Positions 16,739 through 25,137 of a stretch of DNA of 64,000 nucleotides are shown here, piece after piece (within the stretch, counting starts at the first letter, position 1; the number at the start of each line of letters is the position of its first letter). This stretch comes from Thermoleophilaceae bacterium (GTDB lineage: Bacteria; Actinomycetota; Thermoleophilia; Solirubrobacterales; Thermoleophilaceae): the NCBI GenBank assembly GCA_030448005.1, contig JAUJNT010000001.1:952423-1016422 (forward strand), written 5' to 3'. Both the position numbers and the translations under genes were made by a program. The notes under the pieces were generated by a model. That model worked only from the letters and a program-made list of their open reading frames with translations, did not search any database and was not told where the DNA came from.

Positions 16739-16745
16739 GATGCCC

Positions 16746-17720
16746 ATGGCCTTTCCCGCCACCAGGATGCGGCGGCTCCGCCGGACGGGGCTGCTGCGTG
16801 ACATGGTGCGCGAGACGGAGCTGACCCCGTCCCACCTCGTCCTTCCGATGTTCGTTGAGCTCGGCAGCGACAGCCGCACCCCCATCGAGGCGATGCCGGG
16901 CGTGTCGCGGATGTCGATCTCCCACGCGGTGGAGGAGGCGGGGGAGGCGCACGCGCTGGGAGTGCCCGCCGTGCTGCTCTTCGGCGTCCCTGCAGAGAAG
17001 GACGAGCTTGCCTCGCCCGCCTACGACGACGAGGGGGTGGTGCAGCTCGCGGTACGCGCCCTCAAGGAGGCCCATCCCGAGCTGGTGGTAATCACCGACG
17101 TGTGCCTCTGCGCGTACACCAGCCACGGCCACTGCGGCGTGGTCCGGGAGGACGGCGTCGTCGACAACGACATATCCCTCGAGCTGCTCGCAAAGACGGC
17201 GATCTCACACGCGCGTGCGGGGGCGGACGCCGTGGCGCCGAGCGACATGATGGACGGCCGCGTCGGCGCCCTTCGCGTCCAGCTGGATGCCGAGGGCCAC
17301 AAGGAGACGCCTATCGTGGCGTACTCGGCAAAGTTCGCCTCGGCCTTCTACGGTCCGTTCCGCGAGGCCGCCGGCTCGGCGCCCGCCTTCGGCGACAGGC
17401 GCACCTACCAGATGGACCCGGCCAACGCCGACGAGGCCGTGCGCGAGGCTCTGCTCGACGTCGAGGAGGGCGCCGACGTGATCATGGTCAAGCCCGCGCT
17501 TGCCTATCTGGACGTGATCCGCCGGGTCAAGGAGGCCACGCGCGTGCCGGTGGCGGCCTACAACGTGAGCGGCGAGTACGCGATGATCGAGGCGGCCGCT
17601 GCGGCCGGATACATCGACAGGCGCGCCGCGGTGCTCGAGGCGCTGACCTCTATCCGCCGCGCCGGCGCGGACGTCGTGATCACCTACCACGCAAAGGATG
17701 CAGCCGCATGGCTTCAGTAG
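16746..17720 (+). CDS. hemB: Delta-aminolevulinic acid dehydratase (porphobilinogen synthase)
   Basis: Condenses two 5-aminolevulinate molecules to porphobilinogen, the first common tetrapyrrole step. 324 residues. FPATRMRRLRR at the N-terminus, the zinc-type cluster DVCLCAYTSHGHCG (about 118-131, three Cys), the catalytic lysine in IVAYSAKFASAFYGPFR, and the second Schiff-base lysine in DVIMVKPALAYLD are present. The three-Cys site means the zinc-dependent form. It opens the hem-ahb-hemL run; its last 13 bases overlap the next gene. Confidence 0.95.
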   Translation: MAFPATRMRRLRRTGLLRDMVRETELTPSHLVLPMFVELGSDSRTPIEAMPGVSRMSISHAVEEAGEAHALGVPAVLLFGVPAEKDELASPAYDDEGVVQLAVRALKEAHPELVVITDVCLCAYTSHGHCGVVREDGVVDNDISLELLAKTAISHARAGADAVAPSDMMDGRVGALRVQLDAEGHKETPIVAYSAKFASAFYGPFREAAGSAPAFGDRRTYQMDPANADEAVREALLDVEEGADVIMVKPALAYLDVIRRVKEATRVPVAAYNVSGEYAMIEAAAAAGYIDRRAAVLEALTSIRRAGADVVITYHAKDAAAWLQ

Positions 17721-18778
17721 TTCCCAAGGTCCGCTCGCGCAGGGACGGCGCCGCCGTCCCTCTCGACGACCTCGACAAGCGACTGCTCAACCTCATGCAG
17801 GGAAGCTTCCCGCTGGAGTCGCGCCCATTCGCCCACGTGGCGCGCCTCGCCGAGATCGAGGAGGACGAGGTGCTGCGCCGCGTGGGGCGGCTGCTGGACG
17901 AGCGGATCATCCGTCAGGTCACCCCGATCTTCGACACCCGGGTGCTCGGCTACCAGTCGATGCTCGTGGCAGCGAAGGTGGACCCGGAGAACCCGCACCG
18001 GGCGGCCAGGATCGTGAACAGCCACCCGGGCGTCTCCCACAACTACCTGCGCAACCACGACTTCAACATGTGGTTCACCCTGGCCACCGAGCCCGGCTCG
18101 AGGCTCGGCCTCGACGGGACGCTCGAGCTGCTGCAGGAGCTCACGGGAGCCGAGTCCGTGCGCCAGCTGCCCACCCTCAGGCTGTTCAAGATCAGGATGG
18201 ACCTCGAGATGGAGAAGGGCACGAAGGACCTCGCCGCCGCCGGCGTGGCCGAAGATCCGATCGAGCCCGACCCGATCGACCTGTCGGACCTGGACATCGC
18301 GGTCATCCGCGCGCTCCAGGGAGACATGCCCGTGATCCCCGAGCCCTACGGCCCTGCCGCGGCCGAGCTGGGGATATCCCAGGAGGCGCTGCTCGAGCAC
18401 CTCGAGTCGATGAAGGAGCGCAAGGCCCTGCGCCGGGTGGCCGCCATCCTCTTTCACCGCCGCGCCGGGTTCTCCGCAAACGGGATGGGCGTCTGGGCGG
18501 TCCCGGAGGACAGGATCATGGAGATAGCCCCCCTCATGGCGAGCTTCCGCGGCATCTCGCACTGCTACCAACGGCCGACCTACGAGGACTGGCCATACTC
18601 GCTCTTCACGATGGCCCACGGCCGCTCGAAGGAGGAGTGCGACGCCATCCTCGACTCGATCGCGGAGGAGTCCGGCATCGAGGATCGCCGCACGCTCTAC
18701 TCCTCGACCGAGTTCAAGAAGATCCGCCTCCGCTACTTCACCGACGAGCACCGGCGCTGGGAGGCGGAGTACGCGTGA
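17708..18778 (+). CDS. Fused siroheme decarboxylase-like protein (AhbA-AhbB / NirD-NirL type, two AsnC-like halves)
   Basis: 356 residues forming two Lrp/AsnC-like halves, each an HTH-like part plus a ferredoxin-like part: about 18-170 and 190-345. The first half has PIFDTRVLGYQSMLVAAKVD and HNYLRNHDFNMWFTL (111-125); the second has FHRRAGFSANGMGVWAV and SHCYQRPTYEDWPYSLFTM (284-302). These H..YxR...W(F/Y) blocks are the hallmarks of siroheme decarboxylases (AhbA/AhbB, NirD/L/G/H), which turn siroheme into 12,18-didecarboxysiroheme for heme or heme d1. Such proteins are often misnamed AsnC regulators. ATG lies inside the hemB end (13-base overlap), and the stop overlaps hemL, so it belongs to the heme operon. 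A regulatory role remains possible. Confidence 0.8.
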   Translation: MASVVPKVRSRRDGAAVPLDDLDKRLLNLMQGSFPLESRPFAHVARLAEIEEDEVLRRVGRLLDERIIRQVTPIFDTRVLGYQSMLVAAKVDPENPHRAARIVNSHPGVSHNYLRNHDFNMWFTLATEPGSRLGLDGTLELLQELTGAESVRQLPTLRLFKIRMDLEMEKGTKDLAAAGVAEDPIEPDPIDLSDLDIAVIRALQGDMPVIPEPYGPAAAELGISQEALLEHLESMKERKALRRVAAILFHRRAGFSANGMGVWAVPEDRIMEIAPLMASFRGISHCYQRPTYEDWPYSLFTMAHGRSKEECDAILDSIAEESGIEDRRTLYSSTEFKKIRLRYFTDEHRRWEAEYA

Positions 18779-20115
18779 GCGCGGGCCCGTCGTGGGCCCG
18801 CTCGCAGGAGCTGTACGCCCGCGCGGTCGACCTCCTGCCGGGTGGAGTCAACTCGCCGGTCCGCGCGATGACCGCGATCGGGCGCGACCCCATCTTCGTG
18901 TCGCAGGGCAGCGGCGCCGAGGTCGTGGACGTGGACGGCAACCGCCTGCTCGACTGGATGTGCTCCTGGGGGCCCCTCATAGCCGGGCACGCCCACCCGG
19001 CCGTGGTCGAGGCCGTCACCGCGGCGGCCGCCCTCGGCACGAGCTTTGGCGCCCCCACGATGGCGGAGGTGGAGCTGGCGGCCGAGGTGGTCGACCGGGT
19101 TCCCGGGGCAGAGATGGTGCGGATGGTCAGCTCGGGCACGGAGGCGGCGATGAGTGCCATCCGGCTGGCGCGAGCGGCCTCCGGCCGCGAGAAGTTGCTC
19201 AAGTTCGCGGGGGCCTACCACGGCCATTCCGACGGCCTGCTGGCGGAGGCGGGATCCGGAGTGGCCACCGCAGTGGGCGCGGGCTCACCCGGATCGGAGG
19301 GGCGCACCGTCCCGCCGGCGGGCGTGCCCGCCTCGCCGGGGGTGCCGAGCGTGCAGGCCGCCGCCACGCTGGTGGTGCCCTGGAATGACCGCGAGGCGGT
19401 CGAGGCCGTGCTCGCGGAGCACGAGCTGGCCGCCATCATCGCCGAGCCCTACCCGGCCAATATGGGCCTCGTGGCCCCGGCGGAGGGCTTCCTTGCCTTC
19501 TTGCGCGAGCACGCCGAGCGCAGCGGCGCCCTGCTCGTGTTCGACGAGGTCATCTCGGGCTTCCGCGTGGCGCGCGGCGGTGCCCAGGAGCGCGAGGGCG
19601 TGACCCCGGACCTGACCGTGCTCGGCAAGGTGATCGGCGGGGGTCTGCCGGCCGCGGCCTACGCCGGGCCCGTGGAGCTCATGCAGCTCGTCGCGCCGGC
19701 GGGCGATGTCTACCAGGCGGGCACGCTCTCCGGGAACCCGTTGGCCACAGCCGCGGGGCTCGCGACTCTCGAGCTGCTCGACTCCGCGGCCTACGATCGG
19801 CTCGAGAGCATCTCGCGTGCACTGGCCGACGGCCTGCGCGAGGCCGGCCGGGAGGCCGGTGTGCCGCTCCACGTGTCCTTCACGACCGGCCTGCTCACGC
19901 CGTTCTTCCACGAAGGGCCGGTGCGCTCCTACGGGGAGGCCAGAGCGTGCGACCTCGATCTCCATGCGGCCTTCTGCCGCGCCATGCTCACGCGCGGCGT
20001 GTACCTGCCGCCGTCGCAGTTCGAGGCGTGGTTTCCGTCGCTCGCGCACACCGAAGAGCACGTCGAGCGAACCGTGGCGGCCGCCCGCGACGCATTGGCG
20101 GAGGTTGCCAGGTGA
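18775..20115 (+). CDS. hemL: Glutamate-1-semialdehyde 2,1-aminomutase
   Basis: PLP enzyme that converts glutamate-1-semialdehyde to 5-aminolevulinate (C5 pathway). 446 residues. LLPGGVNSPVRAM near the N-terminus, MVSSGTEAAMSAIRLAR, FAGAYHGHSDGLL, LVFDEVISGFR and the PLP lysine in TVLGKVIGGGLPAAAYAG match HemL. GTG start overlaps the previous stop (GTGA). Together with hemB this shows tetrapyrroles start from glutamyl-tRNA; hemA, C and D are not in the window. Confidence 0.95.
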   Translation: MSAGPSWARSQELYARAVDLLPGGVNSPVRAMTAIGRDPIFVSQGSGAEVVDVDGNRLLDWMCSWGPLIAGHAHPAVVEAVTAAAALGTSFGAPTMAEVELAAEVVDRVPGAEMVRMVSSGTEAAMSAIRLARAASGREKLLKFAGAYHGHSDGLLAEAGSGVATAVGAGSPGSEGRTVPPAGVPASPGVPSVQAAATLVVPWNDREAVEAVLAEHELAAIIAEPYPANMGLVAPAEGFLAFLREHAERSGALLVFDEVISGFRVARGGAQEREGVTPDLTVLGKVIGGGLPAAAYAGPVELMQLVAPAGDVYQAGTLSGNPLATAAGLATLELLDSAAYDRLESISRALADGLREAGREAGVPLHVSFTTGLLTPFFHEGPVRSYGEARACDLDLHAAFCRAMLTRGVYLPPSQFEAWFPSLAHTEEHVERTVAAARDALAEVAR

Positions 20116-20564
20116 CCCTGGCCCGGGTGCTTGCGGAAGTCGAGCCCTCGCTCGCCCGCCACGCCGCACCCGAGCCGGGGCCGGGTCGGTTCTCCGGCCT
20201 CGTCGAGGACCCCGACCGCCTGTTCGTGCTCGAGGCGGTCTACGAGGGCTACCTCATGCACTATGGCACTCCCAGGACGTTCAGGGGCATGGACCCGGAC
20301 CTGTGTCTGCTCGCCGGGGACGCCCTGTACGCGCTCGGCCTCGCGCGGCTGGCCGAGCGCGGGGACGTCGCCGCAGTGTGGGAGCTCGCGGACCTCATCT
20401 CGCTCACCGCCAGGGCGCATGCAGAGGGGCGACCCGAGGTGGCCGACTCGCTCTGGCTGGCCACCGCGCGCGCCCTCTCGGAGGAGGGGGCCCCGGGAGC
20501 TCAGGAGGTGTGGCGTGCGGGGCAGCCGCCCTCGGCGCCGGACGGCTCTTCAAGGGGCTTGTGA
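20112..20564 (+). CDS. Unknown conserved-looking protein in the heme-respiration run
   Basis: 150 residues, no signal peptide or membrane helix, mainly alpha-helical by composition. I do not recognise a family. The middle block YEGYLMHYGTPRTFRGMDPDL followed by LLAGDALYALGLARLAERGD looks conserved and contains the kind of helical repeats found in all-alpha enzymes or scaffold proteins. GTG start overlaps hemL stop (GTGA), so it is made with the heme enzymes; the Rieske gene follows after a 68-base gap with its own promoter. A chaperone or accessory role in heme or quinol complex assembly would fit, but this is only context. Confidence 0.7.
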   Translation: MTLARVLAEVEPSLARHAAPEPGPGRFSGLVEDPDRLFVLEAVYEGYLMHYGTPRTFRGMDPDLCLLAGDALYALGLARLAERGDVAAVWELADLISLTARAHAEGRPEVADSLWLATARALSEEGAPGAQEVWRAGQPPSAPDGSSRGL

Positions 20565-20578
20565 CTCCCGTAGCCAAG

Positions 20579-20607
20579 TTGACTCTATTCTTCTTGCGGC
20601 GTTGAAT
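20579..20607 (+). promoter_or_regulatory. Candidate promoter for the qcr operon
   Basis: TTGACT (20579-20584) and TTGAAT (20602-20607) are 17 bases apart, the best -35/-10 pair I see in the window. It lies in an unusually AT-rich 60-base patch and would give a leader of about 20 bases before the qcrA GTG. Confidence 0.55.
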
Positions 20608-20632
20608 ACATGAGTAGCTGCATCCCGAGCCA

Positions 20633-21298
20633 GTGGCTAAGAAACCTCCCGACACCTCGAAGCGCAAGCCCCGCTACACGATGGACGAGGGTGCGGCGGG
20701 CGCGTTCGAGGGCGAGACCGTCACGCGGCGCAAGTTCATGACCGGCAGCGCGATGGCAGTGGGCGGCGTGGCCACGTCCGCGTTCCTGTTGCCGGCGCTC
20801 GGCTTTGCGCTCGGCCCGCAGCTCGAGGACAGCACGCCCGACAGGTGGCAGGACATGGGACCGGTGGGCGACTTCAACGAGACCACCTACGTTCCCAAGG
20901 TCATGAACGTGGTCGCCGACGCCGGCGAGGCCGGCAAGCACACGGTCTACGTCCGCAAGTTCAACCCCTCGCGAGACAGCAAGCGCACCGAGGACCTGCC
21001 CTACGTGGCGATCTCGAACCGGTGTGCCCACCTCGGCTGCCCGGTGCGCTACATACAGGCCTCGAAGCGGTTCGTGTGTCCCTGCCACGGCGGCGTCTAC
21101 GACTTCCAGGGTAAGGTGGAGGGTGGCCCGCCCGTGCGCCCACTCGACCGCTTCTACACCCGTGTGAGGGACGGCCGCGTCGAGATCGGCGAGCGCTTCT
21201 CGGTCAACTCCCAGCTCCGCCGCTTCTCCGTGCGCGACCCGTCGAACCACCTCGACGGGCTCTGGCAGTACCTCTATCCCTCGAGGCCGAGCACGTGA
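20633..21298 (+). CDS. qcrA: Rieske 2Fe-2S protein of the menaquinol:cytochrome c reductase
   Basis: 221 residues. The twin-arginine type anchor TRRKFMTGSAMAVGG (31-45) leads into one membrane helix; the C-terminal Rieske fold holds both cluster boxes, CAHLGC and CPCHGG, whose Cys and His bind the 2Fe-2S centre. It takes electrons from menaquinol in the b6c-type complex and is probably exported by Tat (tatA and tatC lie 5 kb further on). GTG start; the stop overlaps the cytochrome b gene as GTGA. Confidence 0.94.
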   Translation: MAKKPPDTSKRKPRYTMDEGAAGAFEGETVTRRKFMTGSAMAVGGVATSAFLLPALGFALGPQLEDSTPDRWQDMGPVGDFNETTYVPKVMNVVADAGEAGKHTVYVRKFNPSRDSKRTEDLPYVAISNRCAHLGCPVRYIQASKRFVCPCHGGVYDFQGKVEGGPPVRPLDRFYTRVRDGRVEIGERFSVNSQLRRFSVRDPSNHLDGLWQYLYPSRPST

Positions 21299-22122
21299 GC
21301 AAGCTGACGCCCCCGCTGCCCAAGTTCCTGCGCCCGGCTCCTCCGCGTCCGGGAGAGGACAACGGTGCCGGGCACAACGGCGACGCAGCGCCCAGCCGAG
21401 GCGAGAAGCTGCGGGAGGACGCCACCGAGAAGACCGCCCAGGTGGTCGGCTGGCTCGACGAGCGCAGCAACCTGAGCCCGCTCCTCCGCGCCAACCTGTA
21501 CCGCAAGGTCCCGAAGGGCACCAACTGGTTCTACACGCTCGGCTCGGCCACGCTGTTCGCCTTCGTCTCGCAGGCCGTCACGGGCGTGTTCCTGGCGATG
21601 TACTACGAACCCGACACCGCGCGCGCCTACGAGTCGGCCGCGTACATTACCAACGAGGTCTTCCTCGGCGAGCTCGTCCGCGGGATGCACAAGTGGGGAT
21701 CCACGGTGATGATCATCCTGATCTTCCTGCACCTGGCCAGGACCTTCCTCTTCGGCGCGTACAAGTATCCGCGCGAGATCCAGTGGATCATCGGCGTCGT
21801 GCTGCTGGTGCTCACCCTCGCAATGGGACTCACCGGCTACCTGCTCCCGTTCGACCAGCGGTCCTTCTGGGCCACGACGGTGGCGGTCAATCTGAACGCC
21901 TCGGCACCGATCATCGGTCCCTACCTGGCCGACTTCATGCGCGGGGGCGCGGAGTTCGGGGCGGCCAGCCTCAGCCGCTTCTATGCGCTGCACATGTTGC
22001 TGATCCCCGGCCTCATCGCCGCCCTGATCGGCGCCCACCTCTACCTCGTGGCCAAGCTCGGCACGACCGCCCCGCCCTGGCTCAAGCCCGAGAAGAAGTC
22101 GCTCAACAGTGAAGGCATCTAG
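21295..22122 (+). CDS. qcrB: Cytochrome b (b6-like, N-terminal part of cytochrome b)
   Basis: 275 residues with an 80-residue hydrophilic N-terminal part and four membrane helices. Heme-binding histidine pairs are in MHKWGSTVMIILIFLHLAR and in FYALHMLLIPGLIAALIGAH. GYLLPFDQRSFWATTV is the Qo-side signature. It is the four-helix b6-type protein; the rest of cytochrome b is in the next gene. GTG start overlaps the Rieske stop. The next GTG follows the TAG directly, with no gap. Confidence 0.94.
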   Translation: MSKLTPPLPKFLRPAPPRPGEDNGAGHNGDAAPSRGEKLREDATEKTAQVVGWLDERSNLSPLLRANLYRKVPKGTNWFYTLGSATLFAFVSQAVTGVFLAMYYEPDTARAYESAAYITNEVFLGELVRGMHKWGSTVMIILIFLHLARTFLFGAYKYPREIQWIIGVVLLVLTLAMGLTGYLLPFDQRSFWATTVAVNLNASAPIIGPYLADFMRGGAEFGAASLSRFYALHMLLIPGLIAALIGAHLYLVAKLGTTAPPWLKPEKKSLNSEGI

Positions 22123-22863
22123 GTGAACGCCCAGGAGAAGGAGCAGTACCTCCGGGAGTACTCGCAGCTGAAGAACGCCGGCAAGCCCTTCTTCCCCTAC
22201 GCCGTCACCAAGGACGGTGCCATGGCGGCGATCACGCTCTTCGTCATCATCGCGATGGCCATCCTCTTCGGTGCCGAGCTGGGACCGAAGGCGGACCCTA
22301 CCACCACCACCTACTCGCCCCGCCCGGAGTGGTACTTCTTCTTCCTCTTCGAGCTGCTGCGGGTCATCAAGCCGCCATCGCTGGTGTTGATGGCCACCCT
22401 TGGCATACCGACGATATGCCTGATCCTCCTGCTGCTGCTCCCCTTCTACGACCGCAGCCCGGAGCGCCATCCGCTCAAGCGCCCGATCGCGATGATCGGC
22501 GCGGTTGCCACGGTGGTCGCCATGGCCTACCTCAGCATCATCGGCGCGCTGGGAGGCCCGCCGAGCGAGATCGAGATTCCCGTCGCGGCGGCCTACGAGG
22601 ACGGCGCGGCGGTCACCGCGGCCTCGGGCTGCCTCGGCTGCCACCGGATCGGGGAGAACGGGAACACCCTGGGCCCCAACCTGACGGCTATCGGCGATCG
22701 CCTGGGGCGTGACGCGATCGCGCGGACGCTCATCAACCCCACGTCTCCGATGCCGTCCTATCAGAGCCTTCAGGAGGAGAATCCCGAGCAGTTCGAGGCG
22801 CTCGTCGACTTCATCGCCTCCCTCAAGGAGGAGGCGGCGGAGGGCGGGCAGGACACCCAGTAG
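22123..22863 (+). CDS. qcrC: Cytochrome b subunit IV fused to a cytochrome c domain
   Basis: 246 residues. Three membrane helices with the quinol-site motif RPEWYFFFLFELLR (about 67-80) correspond to subunit IV of cytochrome b6f. They are followed by an extracytoplasmic mono-heme cytochrome c domain with CLGCH and a later methionine in TSPMPSYQ as likely axial ligand. This is the split-b plus fused-c layout of the Bacillus QcrC (b6c) type rather than the di-heme c and full cytochrome b of mycobacteria. GTG start immediately after qcrB. Confidence 0.92.
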   Translation: MNAQEKEQYLREYSQLKNAGKPFFPYAVTKDGAMAAITLFVIIAMAILFGAELGPKADPTTTTYSPRPEWYFFFLFELLRVIKPPSLVLMATLGIPTICLILLLLLPFYDRSPERHPLKRPIAMIGAVATVVAMAYLSIIGALGGPPSEIEIPVAAAYEDGAAVTAASGCLGCHRIGENGNTLGPNLTAIGDRLGRDAIARTLINPTSPMPSYQSLQEENPEQFEALVDFIASLKEEAAEGGQDTQ

Positions 22864-22871
22864 CCGTACTC

Positions 22872-23606
22872 TTGACGCCCGCGGCGGGAGGCGATCGGGC
22901 TGCGCCCCTCCGCGCGAGCGGGACGCTGCCGGAGACCCAGGTGCGCGCGATGTTCGACCGCATCGCCCGCGTGTATGACCGCATGAACTCGGTCATGACG
23001 GCGGGCATGGACCGGCGCTGGCGCGAGCGAGCGGTGGACCTCGCCGCGCTGAGCCCGGGGGACCGCGCTCTCGACGTGGCCACCGGCACGGGGGACCTCG
23101 CGGTCGAGCTCTCGCGGCGCGTGGCGCCCGGCGGCGAGGTCGTGGGCGCGGACTTCTCGGAGAGCATGCTCGAGCTCGCACGTCAAAAGGCTCCGGGCCT
23201 GCGCTTCGAGGTGGGCAACGCGCTGGCGCTGCCCTACCGGGACGCAGAGTTCGCGGCTGTGACCGTGGGGTTCGGGGCGCGTAACTTCTCCGACCTGCAC
23301 ACGGGCCTGGCCGAGATGGCGCGGGTGACCCGCCCGGGGGGCAGGGTCGTCGTGCTCGAGATCACCACCCCGCAGCGCGCGCCCCTCTCCTGGTTCTTCC
23401 GGCTCTGGTTCGACAGCGTGGTGCCGGCGCTCGGGCGGCTCGCGGGAGATCCCGAGGCCTACACCTATCTGCCCAGCTCGGTCCGGCGCTTTCCCGGCCC
23501 GCCCGAGCTCGCGCGCGAGCTCGTCTCCGTGGGCCTCGAGGACGTCCGGTGGATCCTGACCGCCGGAGGGATCATCGCGATCCACGTGGGCACCGTTCCG
23601 CGATGA
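22872..23606 (+). CDS. menG: Demethylmenaquinone methyltransferase (UbiE/MenG)
   Basis: C-methylates demethylmenaquinone in the last step of menaquinone synthesis. 244 residues. MFDRIARVYDRMNSVMTAGM, the SAM motif LDVATGTGDLA, ADFSESML, and FGARNFSDLHTGLAEMARVT followed by PGGRVVVLEITTP are UbiE/MenG signatures. TTG 22872 is the first start after qcrC; a later in-frame start near MFDRIARVYD cannot be excluded. The stop overlaps the prenyl synthase gene (ATGA). Linkage to qcrABC supports menaquinol as electron donor. Confidence 0.9.
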   Translation: MTPAAGGDRAAPLRASGTLPETQVRAMFDRIARVYDRMNSVMTAGMDRRWRERAVDLAALSPGDRALDVATGTGDLAVELSRRVAPGGEVVGADFSESMLELARQKAPGLRFEVGNALALPYRDAEFAAVTVGFGARNFSDLHTGLAEMARVTRPGGRVVVLEITTPQRAPLSWFFRLWFDSVVPALGRLAGDPEAYTYLPSSVRRFPGPPELARELVSVGLEDVRWILTAGGIIAIHVGTVPR

Positions 23607-24589
23607 GTGCCGCCGCTCCGGCGCAGCTCGTGCGGGTGCTCGAGGCCGGCGGACCGGGGCTCTCCCGCCAGCTCCACCGCACCGAGGCTCGCCTGGCGGA
23701 GGTGGCCGAGGGTCACGGCGCCGAGCTGGGTCGCCACGCTGCGGGCACGTTGGCGGCCGGCGGAAAGCGGCTGCGGCCGGTGCTGGTGTTCCTGTGCGGA
23801 GGCGAAGGGGACAGCGCCCTCGTGGCGGCTGCCGTGGCGGTGGAGCTCCTGCACATGGCCACCCTCGTTCACGACGACGTGCTCGATCGGGCCGCGCTCC
23901 GCCGCGGCCGCCCCACGGTGTTCGCGGCCGGCGGTCGGAATGCCGCCACGGCCACCGGCGATCTGCTCTTCTCCCGTGCCTTCGCGGAACTGGCATCCAC
24001 GAATAGCGCGGAGGCGGTCAGCGCGCTGTCGGGGGCGTCCTCGGCGCTGGCGCGAGGAGAGCTCGTGCAGCGCGCGGACGCGTGGTCTGACTCGGTCACC
24101 GAGGAGCGCTACCTCGAGCGGTGCGAGCTGAAGACGGCCAGCCTGTTCGCCTCAGCCTGTCGCCTCGGTGCGCTTCTCGGCGACGCGGCGCCGGAGGCGG
24201 CCGCCGCGCTGGCCGGGTTCGGCTCGCGGATCGGGCTTGCCTTCCAGATCCTGGACGACGTGCTCGACGTCTCGGGCCCAAGCGAACGCACCGGCAAGCA
24301 CCGCGGCACGGACCTGCTCGACGGCACGGTCACCCTCCCGTTGATCATCGCTCGCCGGCGCGATCCGGCACTCGCGGCGATGGACCTGCGCGAGCTCGTG
24401 TCAGAGCCGGCACAGGCCGAGGCGGTCTGCGACCGCATCGCGATGGCGGGCGCGCTCGGGGAGGCCCGGAAGCAGGCGCTTCACCACGTGGCCGCCGCCA
24501 AGGCGGCGCTCGGCGACGTCCGGCTTCCCGAGAATCGGCGGCGGGCCCTCGACCTGCTGGCCGACGGCATGGTCGAGCGCTACGCCTAG
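23603..24589 (+). CDS. Polyprenyl (probably menaquinone side-chain) diphosphate synthase
   Basis: 328 residues. All-trans isoprenyl diphosphate synthase with the first Asp-rich motif HDDVLD in [19 protein letters not shown] and the second in [21 protein letters not shown] near the N-terminus binds isopentenyl diphosphate. Product length cannot be told reliably. ATG start overlaps menG by ATGA, so the enzyme most likely makes the menaquinone tail. It is the last gene of the run and converges with the gene at 24667. Confidence 0.9.
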   Translation: MSAAAPAQLVRVLEAGGPGLSRQLHRTEARLAEVAEGHGAELGRHAAGTLAAGGKRLRPVLVFLCGGEGDSALVAAAVAVELLHMATLVHDDVLDRAALRRGRPTVFAAGGRNAATATGDLLFSRAFAELASTNSAEAVSALSGASSALARGELVQRADAWSDSVTEERYLERCELKTASLFASACRLGALLGDAAPEAAAALAGFGSRIGLAFQILDDVLDVSGPSERTGKHRGTDLLDGTVTLPLIIARRRDPALAAMDLRELVSEPAQAEAVCDRIAMAGALGEARKQALHHVAAAKAALGDVRLPENRRRALDLLADGMVERYA

Positions 24590-24666
24590 GGGATGGCATC
24601 GGTGCGGTGCTCGGCCGATCAGCGATCGGGCTGCGCTCCTTCCGCGGTGGCGGTGCTCGGCCGGAG

Positions 24667-25068
24667 CTAGAAGTCCTCGGGCAGGATCGCGTCGGCGGCG
24701 AGGGCGGCGAGGAAACGCTCGCCCTCTTCGGACATGTTCGCGTGCGTCAGGCGTCGCAGGTCGGCCACGAGGGCGCCCGTGCCTTCGTCGAGCTGCTCGT
24801 CGAAGGCGTCGACCGACCGCTGCCCGAACACTCCTTCTCTGACCGCCTCGCATTCCGGGCAGCGAAGCGTCACCTGCCAGGAGCCGCCGGGCGCCTCGCT
24901 CCACTGCGTGGGGTAGACGAGCTGCGACCGGCACGCCCGGCACCGGTGCAGATCTCCCTCCTCTCCGGCCCCCGGGAGGTCCTCGAAGTGGATGACCTCG
25001 ATGGTCTTGCCGCTCGGCAGCAGTACGCGCTTCACGTGGTGAGATGCCTGTCCCTCGTTGCGGTCCAT
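24667..25068 (-). CDS. Unknown zinc-ribbon-like protein
   Basis: 133 residues. Two Cys pairs, [16 protein letters not shown] (about 41-56) and [12 protein letters not shown] (about 68-79), suggest a single zinc ribbon; the C-terminal half is helical and acidic ([17 protein letters not shown]). No catalytic motif. I do not recognise the family. It is transcribed away from dcd, alone. Between its stop and the prenyl synthase stop there is a 78-base gap holding a 13-base direct repeat (24605 and 24651). Confidence 0.75.
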   Translation of the reverse strand: MDRNEGQASHHVKRVLLPSGKTIEVIHFEDLPGAGEEGDLHRCRACRSQLVYPTQWSEAPGGSWQVTLRCPECEAVREGVFGQRSVDAFDEQLDEGTGALVADLRRLTHANMSEEGERFLAALAADAILPEDF

Positions 25069-25123
25069 GATGGTCTAGGCGACCTATCGGCAAGGCCTCG
25101 CGTTTCCCTGAGCCCCACGCGAA

Positions 25124-25129
25124 TACACT
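25124..25129 (+). promoter_or_regulatory. -10-like hexamer TACACT before dcd
   Basis: TACACT ends eight bases before GTG 25138 in a locally AT-richer stretch; no Shine-Dalgarno precedes the GTG, which fits leaderless translation. Confidence 0.42.
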
Positions 25130-25137
25130 GCGGCGCC

